Below, piece after piece: positions 18,101 through 25,671 of a stretch of 64,000 bases of DNA. This DNA comes from an uncultured Clostridia bacterium (GTDB lineage: Bacteria > Bacillota > Clostridia > UBA1381), in NCBI GenBank assembly GCA_947591315.1, contig CANQDD010000004.1:1-64000 (forward strand), read 5' to 3'. The notes under the pieces were generated by a model that worked only from the letters and a program-made list of their open reading frames with translations, was not told the origin of the DNA and did no database searches. A program made the position numbers and the translations under genes. Every line of letters starts with the position of its first letter. Position 1 is the first letter of the stretch.

Positions 18101-19057
18101 TTATATTCCCTGAACCAAGGCGATAAGCCAGTACACGAGCGGCAGCGTCAAAAGCCCCAGAAGGTGGCTTACAAACACGCCCTCCGCGCAGTATATAACG
18201 TCGCCCTTATGCTCGTTCGCAAGCACGGCGAGTACCGTCGAGGTGGGCATTGCCGCCTGCAGCGCAACGACCGCGGCGGGAACGTTGTCAAAACGCAGCA
18301 GCTTTAGCACGAATATAAGTCCGAGCGGTATCAGTATCATCTTTACCGCGACAAGCACGTAAAGCCACACGCGCCTGTATATGCGGCGGAAATCGACCAT
18401 TGCGAGCGTGCCGCCGATAAAGAACATCGAGAGGTACGTCGTTGTGGAGCCTATGCCGCTTACGACCTCGCCGACGATGCCGGGGATCTTTATCCGGAAC
18501 GCCATCATTATAAACGCAATCACGAACGCAATCGTGCCGGGGTTGGCAAGGCGTTTTAGGTTCGCGCTTATTTTCTGCCTGCCGCCGCCCGCGTCGGCGG
18601 AGCGTATGCTGTAAACGCCGAGCGTCCACAAAAAGCCGTCGTTCGCAATCTCGTACACGGCGGCGTACAGAAGTCCCTCCGTGCCGTAGAGCGCCTGTAT
18701 CAGCGGGAACGCCATAAATACGACGTTTCCGAAGCACATCATGCAGCGGAGCATGACCGCCTTCGGTTTTTCGAGGCGGCTCGCCTTCATCATGACCGTG
18801 CCGACCGCGTACAGAAGCGTCTCGGTGCAAAGAGCGGCTATGAGTACCTTCGCCGACGTGATGAGCGTTTTGTAGTCGAAGTCCATGCTTGTGAGCGACG
18901 ATATAATGAGAAGCGGCAGCGTCACGCGCACGACTATGCGCGACATGCCGTCGTTCTGCTCCTTCGTTATGTATTTTGTTTTAATGCATATAAAACCGAT
19001 AAGCATCGCAACGGCGAGCTTTGCGATGCTTAAAAGTATAGTTTCAAATCCTGCCAT
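18101..19057 (-). CDS. AEC-family membrane transporter
   Basis: A 318-residue integral membrane protein with about ten hydrophobic helices in two halves, of the auxin efflux carrier/malate permease superfamily. Family-like segments include the N-terminal GFICIKTKYIT, the central GNVVFMAFPLIQALYG and the C-terminal QAAMPTSTVLAVLANEHKGD. Members export or exchange organic acids and related anions; the substrate here is not predictable. It starts 3 bp after the hpt stop, so the two are cotranscribed. Confidence 0.9.
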   Translation of the reverse strand: MAGFETILLSIAKLAVAMLIGFICIKTKYITKEQNDGMSRIVVRVTLPLLIISSLTSMDFDYKTLITSAKVLIAALCTETLLYAVGTVMMKASRLEKPKAVMLRCMMCFGNVVFMAFPLIQALYGTEGLLYAAVYEIANDGFLWTLGVYSIRSADAGGGRQKISANLKRLANPGTIAFVIAFIMMAFRIKIPGIVGEVVSGIGSTTTYLSMFFIGGTLAMVDFRRIYRRVWLYVLVAVKMILIPLGLIFVLKLLRFDNVPAAVVALQAAMPTSTVLAVLANEHKGDVIYCAEGVFVSHLLGLLTLPLVYWLIALVQGI

Positions 19058-19060
19058 GGT

Positions 19061-19594
19061 TTACTTTTCGTAGACCTCCCTCTTTAAAATTCCCACGTAC
19101 GGGAGGTTTCTGTACCTTTCGGCGTAGTCGAGACCGTAGCCCACAACAAATTCGTCGGGTATCTCCATGCCTATGTACTTCGCGCTTACCTCCGTTTCGC
19201 GTCTGTCGGGCTTTGACAGAAGCGCGCATATCTCGACGTTCGCGCCGCGTTCCTCCAAAACCGAGCGCAGCGCGGCAAGCGTGTTGCCGCTGTCGATTAT
19301 ATCCTCGATAATCAGCACGTCCTTGCCATTTACGTCGTTTTCGCAGTCCTTTGTTATGACAAGCTCGCCCGACACCGATCCCATGCCGTAGCTTGACACC
19401 TGCATAAAGTCAATCATAACGTTCATGTCGAGCATACGCATGAGGTCGGTCGAAAATACCGCGCTGCCCTTTAAAATAATCATGAGTATGAGCGTTTTGC
19501 CCGCGTAATCCGCGTTTATGCGCTTCGCGAGAGCGCTTACCGTTTCGCGGATTTTGTCCTCCGTTATGAGTATTTCGCGTAAATCCTTGTTCAT
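19061..19594 (-). CDS. hpt: Hypoxanthine phosphoribosyltransferase
   Basis: A 177-residue purine salvage enzyme making IMP or GMP from hypoxanthine or guanine and PRPP. The PRPP-binding loop is VLIIEDIIDSGNTLAAL (about 94-110), the base-binding region is PDEFVVGYGLDYAERYRNLPYVG, and the flexible catalytic loop holds SSYGMGSVSG. Length and motifs are typical. The promoter is at 19625-19653; the gene heads a two-gene operon with the AEC transporter. Confidence 0.95.
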   Translation of the reverse strand: MNKDLREILITEDKIRETVSALAKRINADYAGKTLILMIILKGSAVFSTDLMRMLDMNVMIDFMQVSSYGMGSVSGELVITKDCENDVNGKDVLIIEDIIDSGNTLAALRSVLEERGANVEICALLSKPDRRETEVSAKYIGMEIPDEFVVGYGLDYAERYRNLPYVGILKREVYEK

Positions 19595-19624
19595 TGCCTT
19601 TCATCTCCTTAAATTGTCCGTTAC

Positions 19625-19653
19625 ATTCTACCACACTTATGCGCAAAGGTTAA
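19625..19653 (-). promoter_or_regulatory. Promoter of hpt
   Basis: Minus strand: TTAACC (19648-19653), 17 bp, TAGAAT (19625-19630), with TGG before the -10. AAGGAGA lies before ATG 19594. Confidence 0.65.
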
Positions 19654-19770
19654 TATTTTTTACAGAAATTTTATCTTATTGTAAAAATAACTTCACACGC
19701 GATAATTTGACAGACAATCATTTGCCGTTTTCGGGAAACATAAAATCATTGAACCGACGGAGGGAACAAG

Positions 19771-20529
19771 ATGAAAAAGATAATTTTGGCAGCGATATAT
19801 CTCGCGCTTGCCGTGCCGACCGCTTACGCCGATAACGCCGAGCCACGCGATATTGCGGCTGTCAGGGCGACAGTCGCGGCTTGCGCCGATATTGCGGAGT
19901 TTGATATAAAAAATTACGATTACGATAAAATTTTTCGTTACGCGCTGTATACGCACGAAAATTTCCGCATACTCACCGATATCGATCCGAAGGAGGGTGA
20001 GAGCAGTACGCTTGGGTACAACAAAATTTCGCTCGTGAGCGGTGAGTTTATGGATTTCGTTATGGAAAATGTGCTCGGTATTACCCCCGAAAAGCCGCCG
20101 ATAAGCAGTCTCACGGAGCGCGGGTTCTGCTTTAATAACGGCTATTACCTCTACACGGGCGGCTTTAATACGTATTTTTCCACCGAGATAACGGGTATAG
20201 ACGGCGCGGAGCAGCTCGGCGGCGGTGTGTTTCTCGTGAATTTCAGCGACGTTTACACCGAGGGAAATACGCGCACAGCCGAAAAAAGCTATGCCGTACT
20301 GCTCGAACGCGAGGACGGTACGTACACGCTTTTAAGGCTCGGTATGGGGCAAAGCCCGCCTGACAGGGAAACGCTCATGTCGTATGTGCCGTCGTCCGAC
20401 ACGGGTGAAGCCGCGCCCGATGAGCAAACGGAAAAGCGCGAGGGCGCGCTGCTGCCATTGCTGCTTCTTACGTGCGGCGCGGGCGCGGTCGGGGTTATTT
20501 TGTGTGTGGCGGTTATGGTGAGGAGGTAG
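19771..20529 (+). CDS. Secreted, membrane-anchored protein of unknown function
   Basis: A 252-residue protein with a signal peptide (about 1-20, ending AYA), an extracellular domain of about 190 residues, and a C-terminal membrane helix (about 227-248) followed by RR, so it is anchored with the domain outside. The body has a mixed alpha/beta look with conserved-looking GFCFNNGYYLYTGG and YAVLLEREDGTYTLLRLG. I do not recognise the family. GGAGGG precedes ATG 19771. No convincing promoter is visible, although TTGACA at 19707-19712 could be a -35 with a poor -10. Confidence 0.7.
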   Translation: MKKIILAAIYLALAVPTAYADNAEPRDIAAVRATVAACADIAEFDIKNYDYDKIFRYALYTHENFRILTDIDPKEGESSTLGYNKISLVSGEFMDFVMENVLGITPEKPPISSLTERGFCFNNGYYLYTGGFNTYFSTEITGIDGAEQLGGGVFLVNFSDVYTEGNTRTAEKSYAVLLEREDGTYTLLRLGMGQSPPDRETLMSYVPSSDTGEAAPDEQTEKREGALLPLLLLTCGAGAVGVILCVAVMVRR

Positions 20530-20542
20530 GGAGCATTACGAC

Positions 20543-20677
20543 GGGCGGCCGCCCAAGAGACCCCCTCTCCGAGGGGGTCTAAACTTGCGGAGCAAGTTTA
20601 GGGGGGTGTTTTTCGAGAGAACCATGCACCCCCCAAAACTCACAAGTGAGTTTTGACCCCCTCATAGAGGGGGTCAT
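20543..20677. repeat. Hairpin-rich intergenic element (type C)
   Basis: Four nested or adjacent palindromes: GACCCCCTC/GAGGGGGTC at the left (20558-20580), TAAACTTGC/GCAAGTTTA (20580-20600), a central GGGGGGTG...GCACCCCCC pair (20601-20634), AAAACTCAC/GTGAGTTTT (20635-20654), and GACCCCCTC/GAGGGGGTC at the right (20655-20675). The two ends repeat the same motif, giving terminal inverted repeats. No coding content. It looks like a small non-autonomous element or a structured-DNA repeat between two genes that converge here, and it may terminate both. Confidence 0.75.
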
Positions 20678-20685
20678 ACGGGTAT

Positions 20686-22812
20686 TTATTTCACCTTTAA
20701 CACCGCTTTCAAATATGTATGTGTGTTTGCGCCGACCATGATCTCAAAATCGCCGCTTTCGACCTCGCGGATGCAGTCGCTTTTTACAATCGCAAGGTCG
20801 TCAATGCTGAGCTTCATTGTCACGCGCTTCGTTTCGCCCGTCTTTATGAACACCTTGCGGAAGCCTTTAAGCTCAATTACGGGCGTAAGCACGGAGCTTA
20901 CGACGTCGTTTACAAACAGCATGACCGTTTCCTTGCCGTCCATGCCGCCCTTGTTTTTAACGTCGACCGACACCTCTATAACATCGTCCTTGTGCGCTGT
21001 CTTTTTGCTTAATTTCAGGTTGGAGTACGCGTATTCGGTGTAGGATAAGCCGTCGCCGAAGGTGTAGACGTTTTCCTTTTTTAAGTCCACGTACTGACCG
21101 CCGTGCCAGCCGTGGTAGTGGTTGTAGTAGCACGGGGTCTGCGCGCTCGTCTGCGGGAACGATATGCTTAATTTGCCGCTCGGATTAAACCGTCCGGCGA
21201 TAAGCTCCGCCGCCGCGAGTCCGCCCATCGCGCCGCCGTTAAACGTCTCGACGACCGCCGCACACCGTTCCTTTAGCATACCGATACACAAGGGCTTACA
21301 GTTTACAAGCACGGCGATTACCTTCTTACCCGTGCCGCAAAGACGGTCTACAAGCTCGGTCTGCGGCTCGGTGAGGTCTATGTTCGCCCTGTCGCGGTAT
21401 TCGCCGTTCTGCGCAAGGCAGTCGCCTATTACGCATACAACCACATCGGCTTGCTTAGCCGCGTCAACGGCTTTTTCTATACCGCCGCCGCGACCGAATA
21501 TGTCGCAGCCTTTTTCAAATATAATTCTGTCGCTTCCGAAAACCTCTCTCATGCCGTCCAAAACGGTGCGGTACTCGCGGCGCGGCTTCGCTATCGCGCT
21601 CGGCAGCGGGTGTGAGAAAAACGTCCAGTCACCGAACTGCGCGCGTATGCTGTCGGCGTTCGGTCCGACAACGGCTATTTTTTTCACGTTATTTTTAAGC
21701 GGCAGCACGCCGTCATTTTTCAACAGCACCATGCTTTCGCGAGCGATTTCAAGGTTTAAATCTCTGTGTCTTTCGCAGCCTATTACGCTTTTGTCGGGAC
21801 GCTCCTTGTTGTCGAACAGTCCTATGCGGAATTTCGCCTTTAATATGCGTCTTACGGAGTCGTCGATGCGCTCCCTCGATATTTTGCCCTCGCGCACAAG
21901 CTCCGGAACATATTTGTAAAAACTGTGCGTGTTCATGCTCATGTCGTTGCCCGCCTCTACCGCGAGGTACGACGCTTCCTTTATATCCTTCGCGGCGCGC
22001 TGCTTGTGCACAAGGCTCTTTACGTTCTCCCAGTCGGTCACGACAAAGCCGTCAAAACCGAGCTCATCCTTCAGAATTTCCGTGAGCATACGCTTGTTCG
22101 TCGTGAGCGGCAGCGCGTCGATAGAGCCGTAAGCCGTCATAACCGAGCCGCAGCCGGCTTCGACCGCCTTCTTAAACGGCGGCAGGAATACCTCGCGTAT
22201 CTTACGCTCCGTCACGGGGCTGTCGTACGCGTCGCGTCCGCCGGTCGCCTCTCCGTAGGCTATGTAGTGCTTCGCGCACGCTATAATGTTGCCGTCGTAC
22301 TGGTAGCCCGTTATGACAGCCTTGCCGAGCTCGCCGACAAGGTAGCTGTCCTCGCCGAACGTCTCGTTCACGCGTCCCCAGCGCAGGTCGCGCGCAATGC
22401 AGAGCACCGGCGAAAACGTCCAGTCGAGGCCGTCCGCCGCGACTTCGAGAGCCGTCGCGCGCGCCATTTCAAACAGCAGAGCGCGGTTAAAGCTGCACGA
22501 CATCGCAAGCTGCGACGGGAACACCGTCGCGCCGTTTAAGAGCGCGTGACCGTGTATCGCGTCTATGCCGAGCAGCGGCGGTATGCCGAGACGCGTTTTC
22601 TCGGATTTTTTACGTATATCGTCCCTCTCCTTGCCGAGCGCGTGCAAAAACGAGCCTATGCCGCGCTTTTTGTACCGCTCGTAATCGACGGGATTTAGGG
22701 CGTTGTAGCTTACCTGAAGCATCTGCCCCACCTTTTCCTCAAGCGTCATGCGCTTTAACAAATCCTCCGCGCGTTCCGACGGAGACAGCGTTTTATCCAT
22801 ATATTTTTTCAT
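20686..22812 (-). CDS. Glycoside hydrolase family 3 beta-glucosidase
   Basis: A 708-residue GH3 enzyme that removes terminal beta-glucose or a similar sugar from oligosaccharides. The (beta/alpha)8 domain has PPLLGIDAIHGHALL, the KHYIAYG substrate-binding Lys181-His182, and the catalytic nucleophile Asp260 in FVVTDWENVK. The alpha/beta sandwich domain (about 375-560) carries VVVCIGDCLAQNGEYRDR, and a fibronectin-III-like domain (about 610-700) ends the protein. No signal peptide, so it acts inside the cell on imported oligosaccharides. No transporter gene is adjacent. Its promoter is fully consensus and overlaps that of the divergent gene. Confidence 0.95.
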   Translation of the reverse strand: MKKYMDKTLSPSERAEDLLKRMTLEEKVGQMLQVSYNALNPVDYERYKKRGIGSFLHALGKERDDIRKKSEKTRLGIPPLLGIDAIHGHALLNGATVFPSQLAMSCSFNRALLFEMARATALEVAADGLDWTFSPVLCIARDLRWGRVNETFGEDSYLVGELGKAVITGYQYDGNIIACAKHYIAYGEATGGRDAYDSPVTERKIREVFLPPFKKAVEAGCGSVMTAYGSIDALPLTTNKRMLTEILKDELGFDGFVVTDWENVKSLVHKQRAAKDIKEASYLAVEAGNDMSMNTHSFYKYVPELVREGKISRERIDDSVRRILKAKFRIGLFDNKERPDKSVIGCERHRDLNLEIARESMVLLKNDGVLPLKNNVKKIAVVGPNADSIRAQFGDWTFFSHPLPSAIAKPRREYRTVLDGMREVFGSDRIIFEKGCDIFGRGGGIEKAVDAAKQADVVVCVIGDCLAQNGEYRDRANIDLTEPQTELVDRLCGTGKKVIAVLVNCKPLCIGMLKERCAAVVETFNGGAMGGLAAAELIAGRFNPSGKLSISFPQTSAQTPCYYNHYHGWHGGQYVDLKKENVYTFGDGLSYTEYAYSNLKLSKKTAHKDDVIEVSVDVKNKGGMDGKETVMLFVNDVVSSVLTPVIELKGFRKVFIKTGETKRVTMKLSIDDLAIVKSDCIREVESGDFEIMVGANTHTYLKAVLKVK

Positions 22813-22851
22813 TTCCGTTCCACACCTTTATATAAATTACGTTCCGATAAA

Positions 22852-22880
22852 ATTATACTGAACAAATTACGGCTTGTCAA
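22852..22880 (-). promoter_or_regulatory. Consensus promoter of the GH3 gene
   Basis: Minus strand: TTGACA (22875-22880), 17 bp, TATAAT (22852-22857). The -35 overlaps that of the opposite promoter at 22874-22879. Confidence 0.88.
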
Positions 22881-22902
22881 TCATTTGTTTTTGTGGTAAA
22901 AT
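22874..22902 (+). promoter_or_regulatory. Promoter of the nucleoid-associated protein gene
   Basis: TTGTCA (22874-22879), 17 bp, TAAAAT (22897-22902), with TGG before the -10. Confidence 0.75.
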
Positions 22903-22925
22903 AGTCGGGAAAGAGAGGTATTGAA

Positions 22926-23933
22926 ATGATAGCATCATTAAGTAAGGCGATTTTACATATACTCGACGCGGCGGGCGGCGTGTGTGTTTTGAGCGACGAG
23001 GAGCTTGACGTGTCGGACGGAAGCATAAACAGCTTTATATCGAAGCATATAGAGAAGGTTTTTGACGACGCGTCGCTCCGCAAGGGTGAGTTTACCGAAA
23101 GCAGCGGCTTCAAATACGAGGTTACGGAGTATCTCAAAACGCGCGATATTATACCGTTTTCGCAGTTCGCGGCGAAGCGGCTCTATGACGGCGCGGTATC
23201 GTCCGACGCGCCCGACGCGGCTGACGTTATCGTGTGCGAGTTCTCGGCGGACGAGCGTGAAATGCTCGGTATTCTGCGGTTTGAAAATAAACAGGGTTAC
23301 ACGCATCAGGTCACGCAGGACGAGGGCAAGGTAAAAAATCTTATCATAAACCACTACGCCATACTCCCAACCACGACGCAGAAAATAAGCGAGTGCGCGT
23401 TTATCGATCTTGCGGATATGACGGTGCGGTACAAGGGCAGAAACCGCAATATCGACGGCGAGAAAACCGACCTTATAGCCGACGTGCTGTTGGAATGCGT
23501 GTATGATATTTCGCCGCGCGAGTCGGTGAACGCGGTGCGGAAAATCGCGAAAAAGGTCACGGAGGAAAACGGCGGCGACTCGCTCGAAACGATGTCGCGC
23601 ATGAAGGAGTATATAACAGAGAGCGTCGAGGAGGGTGAAAGCAAGTATATCGAGACCGACAAGGTAGCCGAAAAAATATTCGACGGTCTGCCGGGTATGC
23701 GCGAGGAGTTTAAGGAAAAGCTCGAAAAGGCGCAGGTGCCGGAAAAGGTAGAGGTGAACCGCTACGTCACAAAACGGCTGTCGAAGGACGTTAAAATCGT
23801 CACCGATATAGGCGTGGAGATAACGTTTCCGGCGGAGTATTACAGCAACAAGGATTACATCGAGTTTATAAACAACGACGACGGCACTATCTCGATTCAG
23901 ATAAACAACATAGGCGAGGTCGTGAATAAGTAA
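22926..23933 (+). CDS. Nucleoid-associated protein, NdpA/YejK family
   Basis: A 335-residue protein of the 37-kDa nucleoid-associated family. It starts with the typical segment ILHILDAAGG and ends in a domain with YVTKRLSKDVKIVTDIGVEI and DDGTISIQI. The Escherichia coli member YejK binds the nucleoid and interacts with topoisomerases; the Bacillota members are less studied. It is monocistronic with its own promoter and a shared terminator. Family assignment rests on overall pattern and length. Confidence 0.82.
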   Translation: MIASLSKAILHILDAAGGVCVLSDEELDVSDGSINSFISKHIEKVFDDASLRKGEFTESSGFKYEVTEYLKTRDIIPFSQFAAKRLYDGAVSSDAPDAADVIVCEFSADEREMLGILRFENKQGYTHQVTQDEGKVKNLIINHYAILPTTTQKISECAFIDLADMTVRYKGRNRNIDGEKTDLIADVLLECVYDISPRESVNAVRKIAKKVTEENGGDSLETMSRMKEYITESVEEGESKYIETDKVAEKIFDGLPGMREEFKEKLEKAQVPEKVEVNRYVTKRLSKDVKIVTDIGVEITFPAEYYSNKDYIEFINNDDGTISIQINNIGEVVNK

Positions 23934-23935
23934 AA

Positions 23936-23962
23936 AAAGCTGTGTTTTACACAGCCTTTTTC
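23936..23962. terminator. Bidirectional terminator between ndpA-like and Rrf2 genes
   Basis: AAAAAGCTGTGT/ACACAGCCTTTTT hairpin with an A-run before and a T-run after. It sits between two convergent genes whose ends are about 27 bp apart. Confidence 0.88.
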
Positions 23963-24401
23963 ATATGCAGAAATCCAATGAGCCGCTCTCCTGAAGTCCC
24001 TTGTTTACGAGATCCTCGAGCGTTATGTTGTCGAGATAATCGTTGATAACCTTGTATAAGCCCTTCCACAGTCCAATCGTCGGGCAGGCTGTTTCGCGCG
24101 GGCACTCGTTCACCTCGTCGTCAAGGCACGCCACGGGCGCAAGCGAGCCTTCCGTTATGCGCAGTATGTCGCCGACGGTGTACTCCGACGTTTTTTTCGC
24201 CAGTCTGTAACCGCCCTGCGCGCCGCGCACGCTCCGCAGATACCCGACGCGCACGAGCATACTCACTATCTGCTCGAGGTATTTTACCGAAATGTCCTCA
24301 CGCACGGCTATGTCGCGTATCGACACGTTTCCGTCAGCTCCGTGCAGCGCTATGTCGAGCATCAGCCGCAGCGCGTACCTTCCCTTTGTGGATATTTTCA
24401 T
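23961..24401 (-). CDS. Rrf2-family transcriptional regulator, IscR-like cysteines
   Basis: A 146-residue winged-helix regulator starting MKISTKGRYALRLMLDIA, the family signature, with the wing RSVRGAQGGYRLAK. Three cysteines (ACLDDEVNECPRETAC; spacing C-x7-C-x5-C) lie where IscR carries its [2Fe-2S] ligands, so iron-sulphur or redox sensing is likely. No iscS, iscU or cysteine genes are next to it, so its targets lie elsewhere. It is monocistronic, with a consensus promoter that it may control itself. Confidence 0.92.
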   Translation of the reverse strand: MKISTKGRYALRLMLDIALHGADGNVSIRDIAVREDISVKYLEQIVSMLVRVGYLRSVRGAQGGYRLAKKTSEYTVGDILRITEGSLAPVACLDDEVNECPRETACPTIGLWKGLYKVINDYLDNITLEDLVNKGLQESGSLDFCI

Positions 24402-24446
24402 GCTTCCTCATCCCTTTTTCACTATTATCCCACTTGTATACTATGA

Positions 24447-24475
24447 ATTATATCACGTCTCTGCCGGTTTGTCAA
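24447..24475 (-). promoter_or_regulatory. Consensus promoter of the Rrf2 gene
   Basis: Minus strand: TTGACA (24470-24475), 17 bp, TATAAT (24447-24452) with TGA before the -10. Confidence 0.88.
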
Positions 24476-24517
24476 TATGAATTACAAGCCGCGTTTCCCG
24501 ACGTGTTCAAATAAGAC

Positions 24518-24546
24518 TTGAAAATAGTTTTGTTTTATGGTACAAT
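24518..24546 (+). promoter_or_regulatory. Promoter of the DtxR/MntR-type gene
   Basis: TTGAAA (24518-24523), 17 bp, TACAAT (24541-24546), with TGG before the -10. Confidence 0.8.
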
Positions 24547-24579
24547 ATTGTAAATAATGTTAGCAAAGGGGCTGTTTGT

Positions 24580-24948
24580 ATGGAATTGCATGAGTCGGGC
24601 GAAATGTATCTCGAAACTATATTGATTTTGAAAAACAAGTTCGGATACGTGCGCTCAATAGATATTGCAAACGAAATGGGCGTTTCCAAGCCGAGCGTAA
24701 GCCGTGCCGTCGCGCTGCTCAAGGACAACGGCTACATCTCATTCGATCCCAACGGCATGATTTTGCTCACAGACACGGGTAAGGCGGTGGCGGAAAAGAT
24801 ATACGACAGGCACACAGTCCTCACAAAATATTTTATCGCGATAGGCGTAAGCGAGGACGTCGCGTCAAAGGACGCTTGTAAAATCGAGCATATTATAAGC
24901 GACGAAACATTTAATATTTTGAAAAAACGTCTTAAGGATATGAAATAG
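24580..24948 (+). CDS. DtxR/MntR-family metal-dependent repressor
   Basis: A 122-residue regulator with an N-terminal winged helix (ESGEMYLETILIL, then SIDIANEMGVSKPSVSRAV as the recognition helix) and a C-terminal dimerisation domain. The likely metal ligands are visible: early Glu residues, the His in YDRHTVL, and the Cys-Glu-His of DACKIEHII. It lacks the SH3-like third domain, as in MntR. It would sense Mn(II) or Fe(II). No metal transporter is adjacent. Downstream is a strong terminator. Confidence 0.9.
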   Translation: MELHESGEMYLETILILKNKFGYVRSIDIANEMGVSKPSVSRAVALLKDNGYISFDPNGMILLTDTGKAVAEKIYDRHTVLTKYFIAIGVSEDVASKDACKIEHIISDETFNILKKRLKDMK

Positions 24949-24950
24949 GG

Positions 24951-24978
24951 AAAACGTTCCGCGGTGCGGAACGTTTTT
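24951..24978. terminator. Terminator after the DtxR-type gene
   Basis: AAAACGTTCCGC/GCGGAACGTTTTTT hairpin with a T-run; the A-run upstream means it can also end the leftward exopolysaccharide operon, whose stop is at 24978. Confidence 0.9.
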
Positions 24979-25637
24979 TAATATGCGCCGCGTGTGAAAA
25001 GAACGGCGAAAACAGTTTTTATTATCAGCCACGCGTCGAGGCGCAAAGAGCGGCGCTGTATGTACTTCATATCCATATCCATCCAGTCCTCGAAGGAGAG
25101 CTGACTTCTGCCGTACGCCTGCCAGAAGCAGGTAAGTCCCGGCTTTATGAGAAGCCGCTGCATTTGGTACTCGCTGTACTGCTCCACTTCCTCCGGAAGC
25201 GGCGGGCGGGGTCCGACGATGCTCATATCGCCCTTCAGGATATTTATAAGCTGCGGAAGCTCGTCTATGCTGTACTTTCTTATGAATTTGCCCACCTTGG
25301 TGATACGCGGATCGTCCTTTATCTTGAACACGGGCCCGTCCATTTCGTTGAGGTGCATGAGCTCCGACTTTATTTTATCCGCGCCGGGACACATGCTCCT
25401 GAATTTGTACATCTTAAACGGCTTGTTGTTTTTACCCTGCCGCGTCTGCGCGTAAAACACGCTGCCGCCGTCGGTTTTGACGGCTATCGCGGTAACGAGA
25501 AAAAGCGGCGACAACACAATCAGCGCGACAAACGCGAAAAACACATCCAAAATACGCTTCACACACTCGTACATCGGCTTGTGAAGATCCTCGTCCGTTA
25601 TTCTTATCTTGATTTCTTCAGCCGCTTCTTTTATCAT
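24978..25637 (-). CDS. Initiating undecaprenyl-phosphate sugar-phosphate transferase
   Basis: A 219-residue monotopic phosphoglycosyl transferase (bacterial sugar transferase family, as WcaJ or EpsL). It has one N-terminal membrane segment (about 30-52), then KMYKFRSM, DEMDGP-like and DDPRITKVGKFIRKYSIDELPQL, and the catalytic NILKGDMSIVGPRPPLP. It moves a sugar phosphate from a nucleotide sugar to undecaprenyl phosphate to start the repeat unit. It is the last gene of the leftward wzz operon. The sugar cannot be predicted. Confidence 0.93.
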   Translation of the reverse strand: MIKEAAEEIKIRITDEDLHKPMYECVKRILDVFFAFVALIVLSPLFLVTAIAVKTDGGSVFYAQTRQGKNNKPFKMYKFRSMCPGADKIKSELMHLNEMDGPVFKIKDDPRITKVGKFIRKYSIDELPQLINILKGDMSIVGPRPPLPEEVEQYSEYQMQRLLIKPGLTCFWQAYGRSQLSFEDWMDMDMKYIQRRSLRLDAWLIIKTVFAVLFTRGAY

Positions 25638-25671
25638 ATTGCTATTTCCTTATATCTGCCGCAGCGCCGAA

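Noticed and set aside
20543-20677. CRISPR-like or tRNA-like structure
   Set aside because: The repeats are palindromes in nested order with no regular spacers, and no cas gene or tRNA feature is present.
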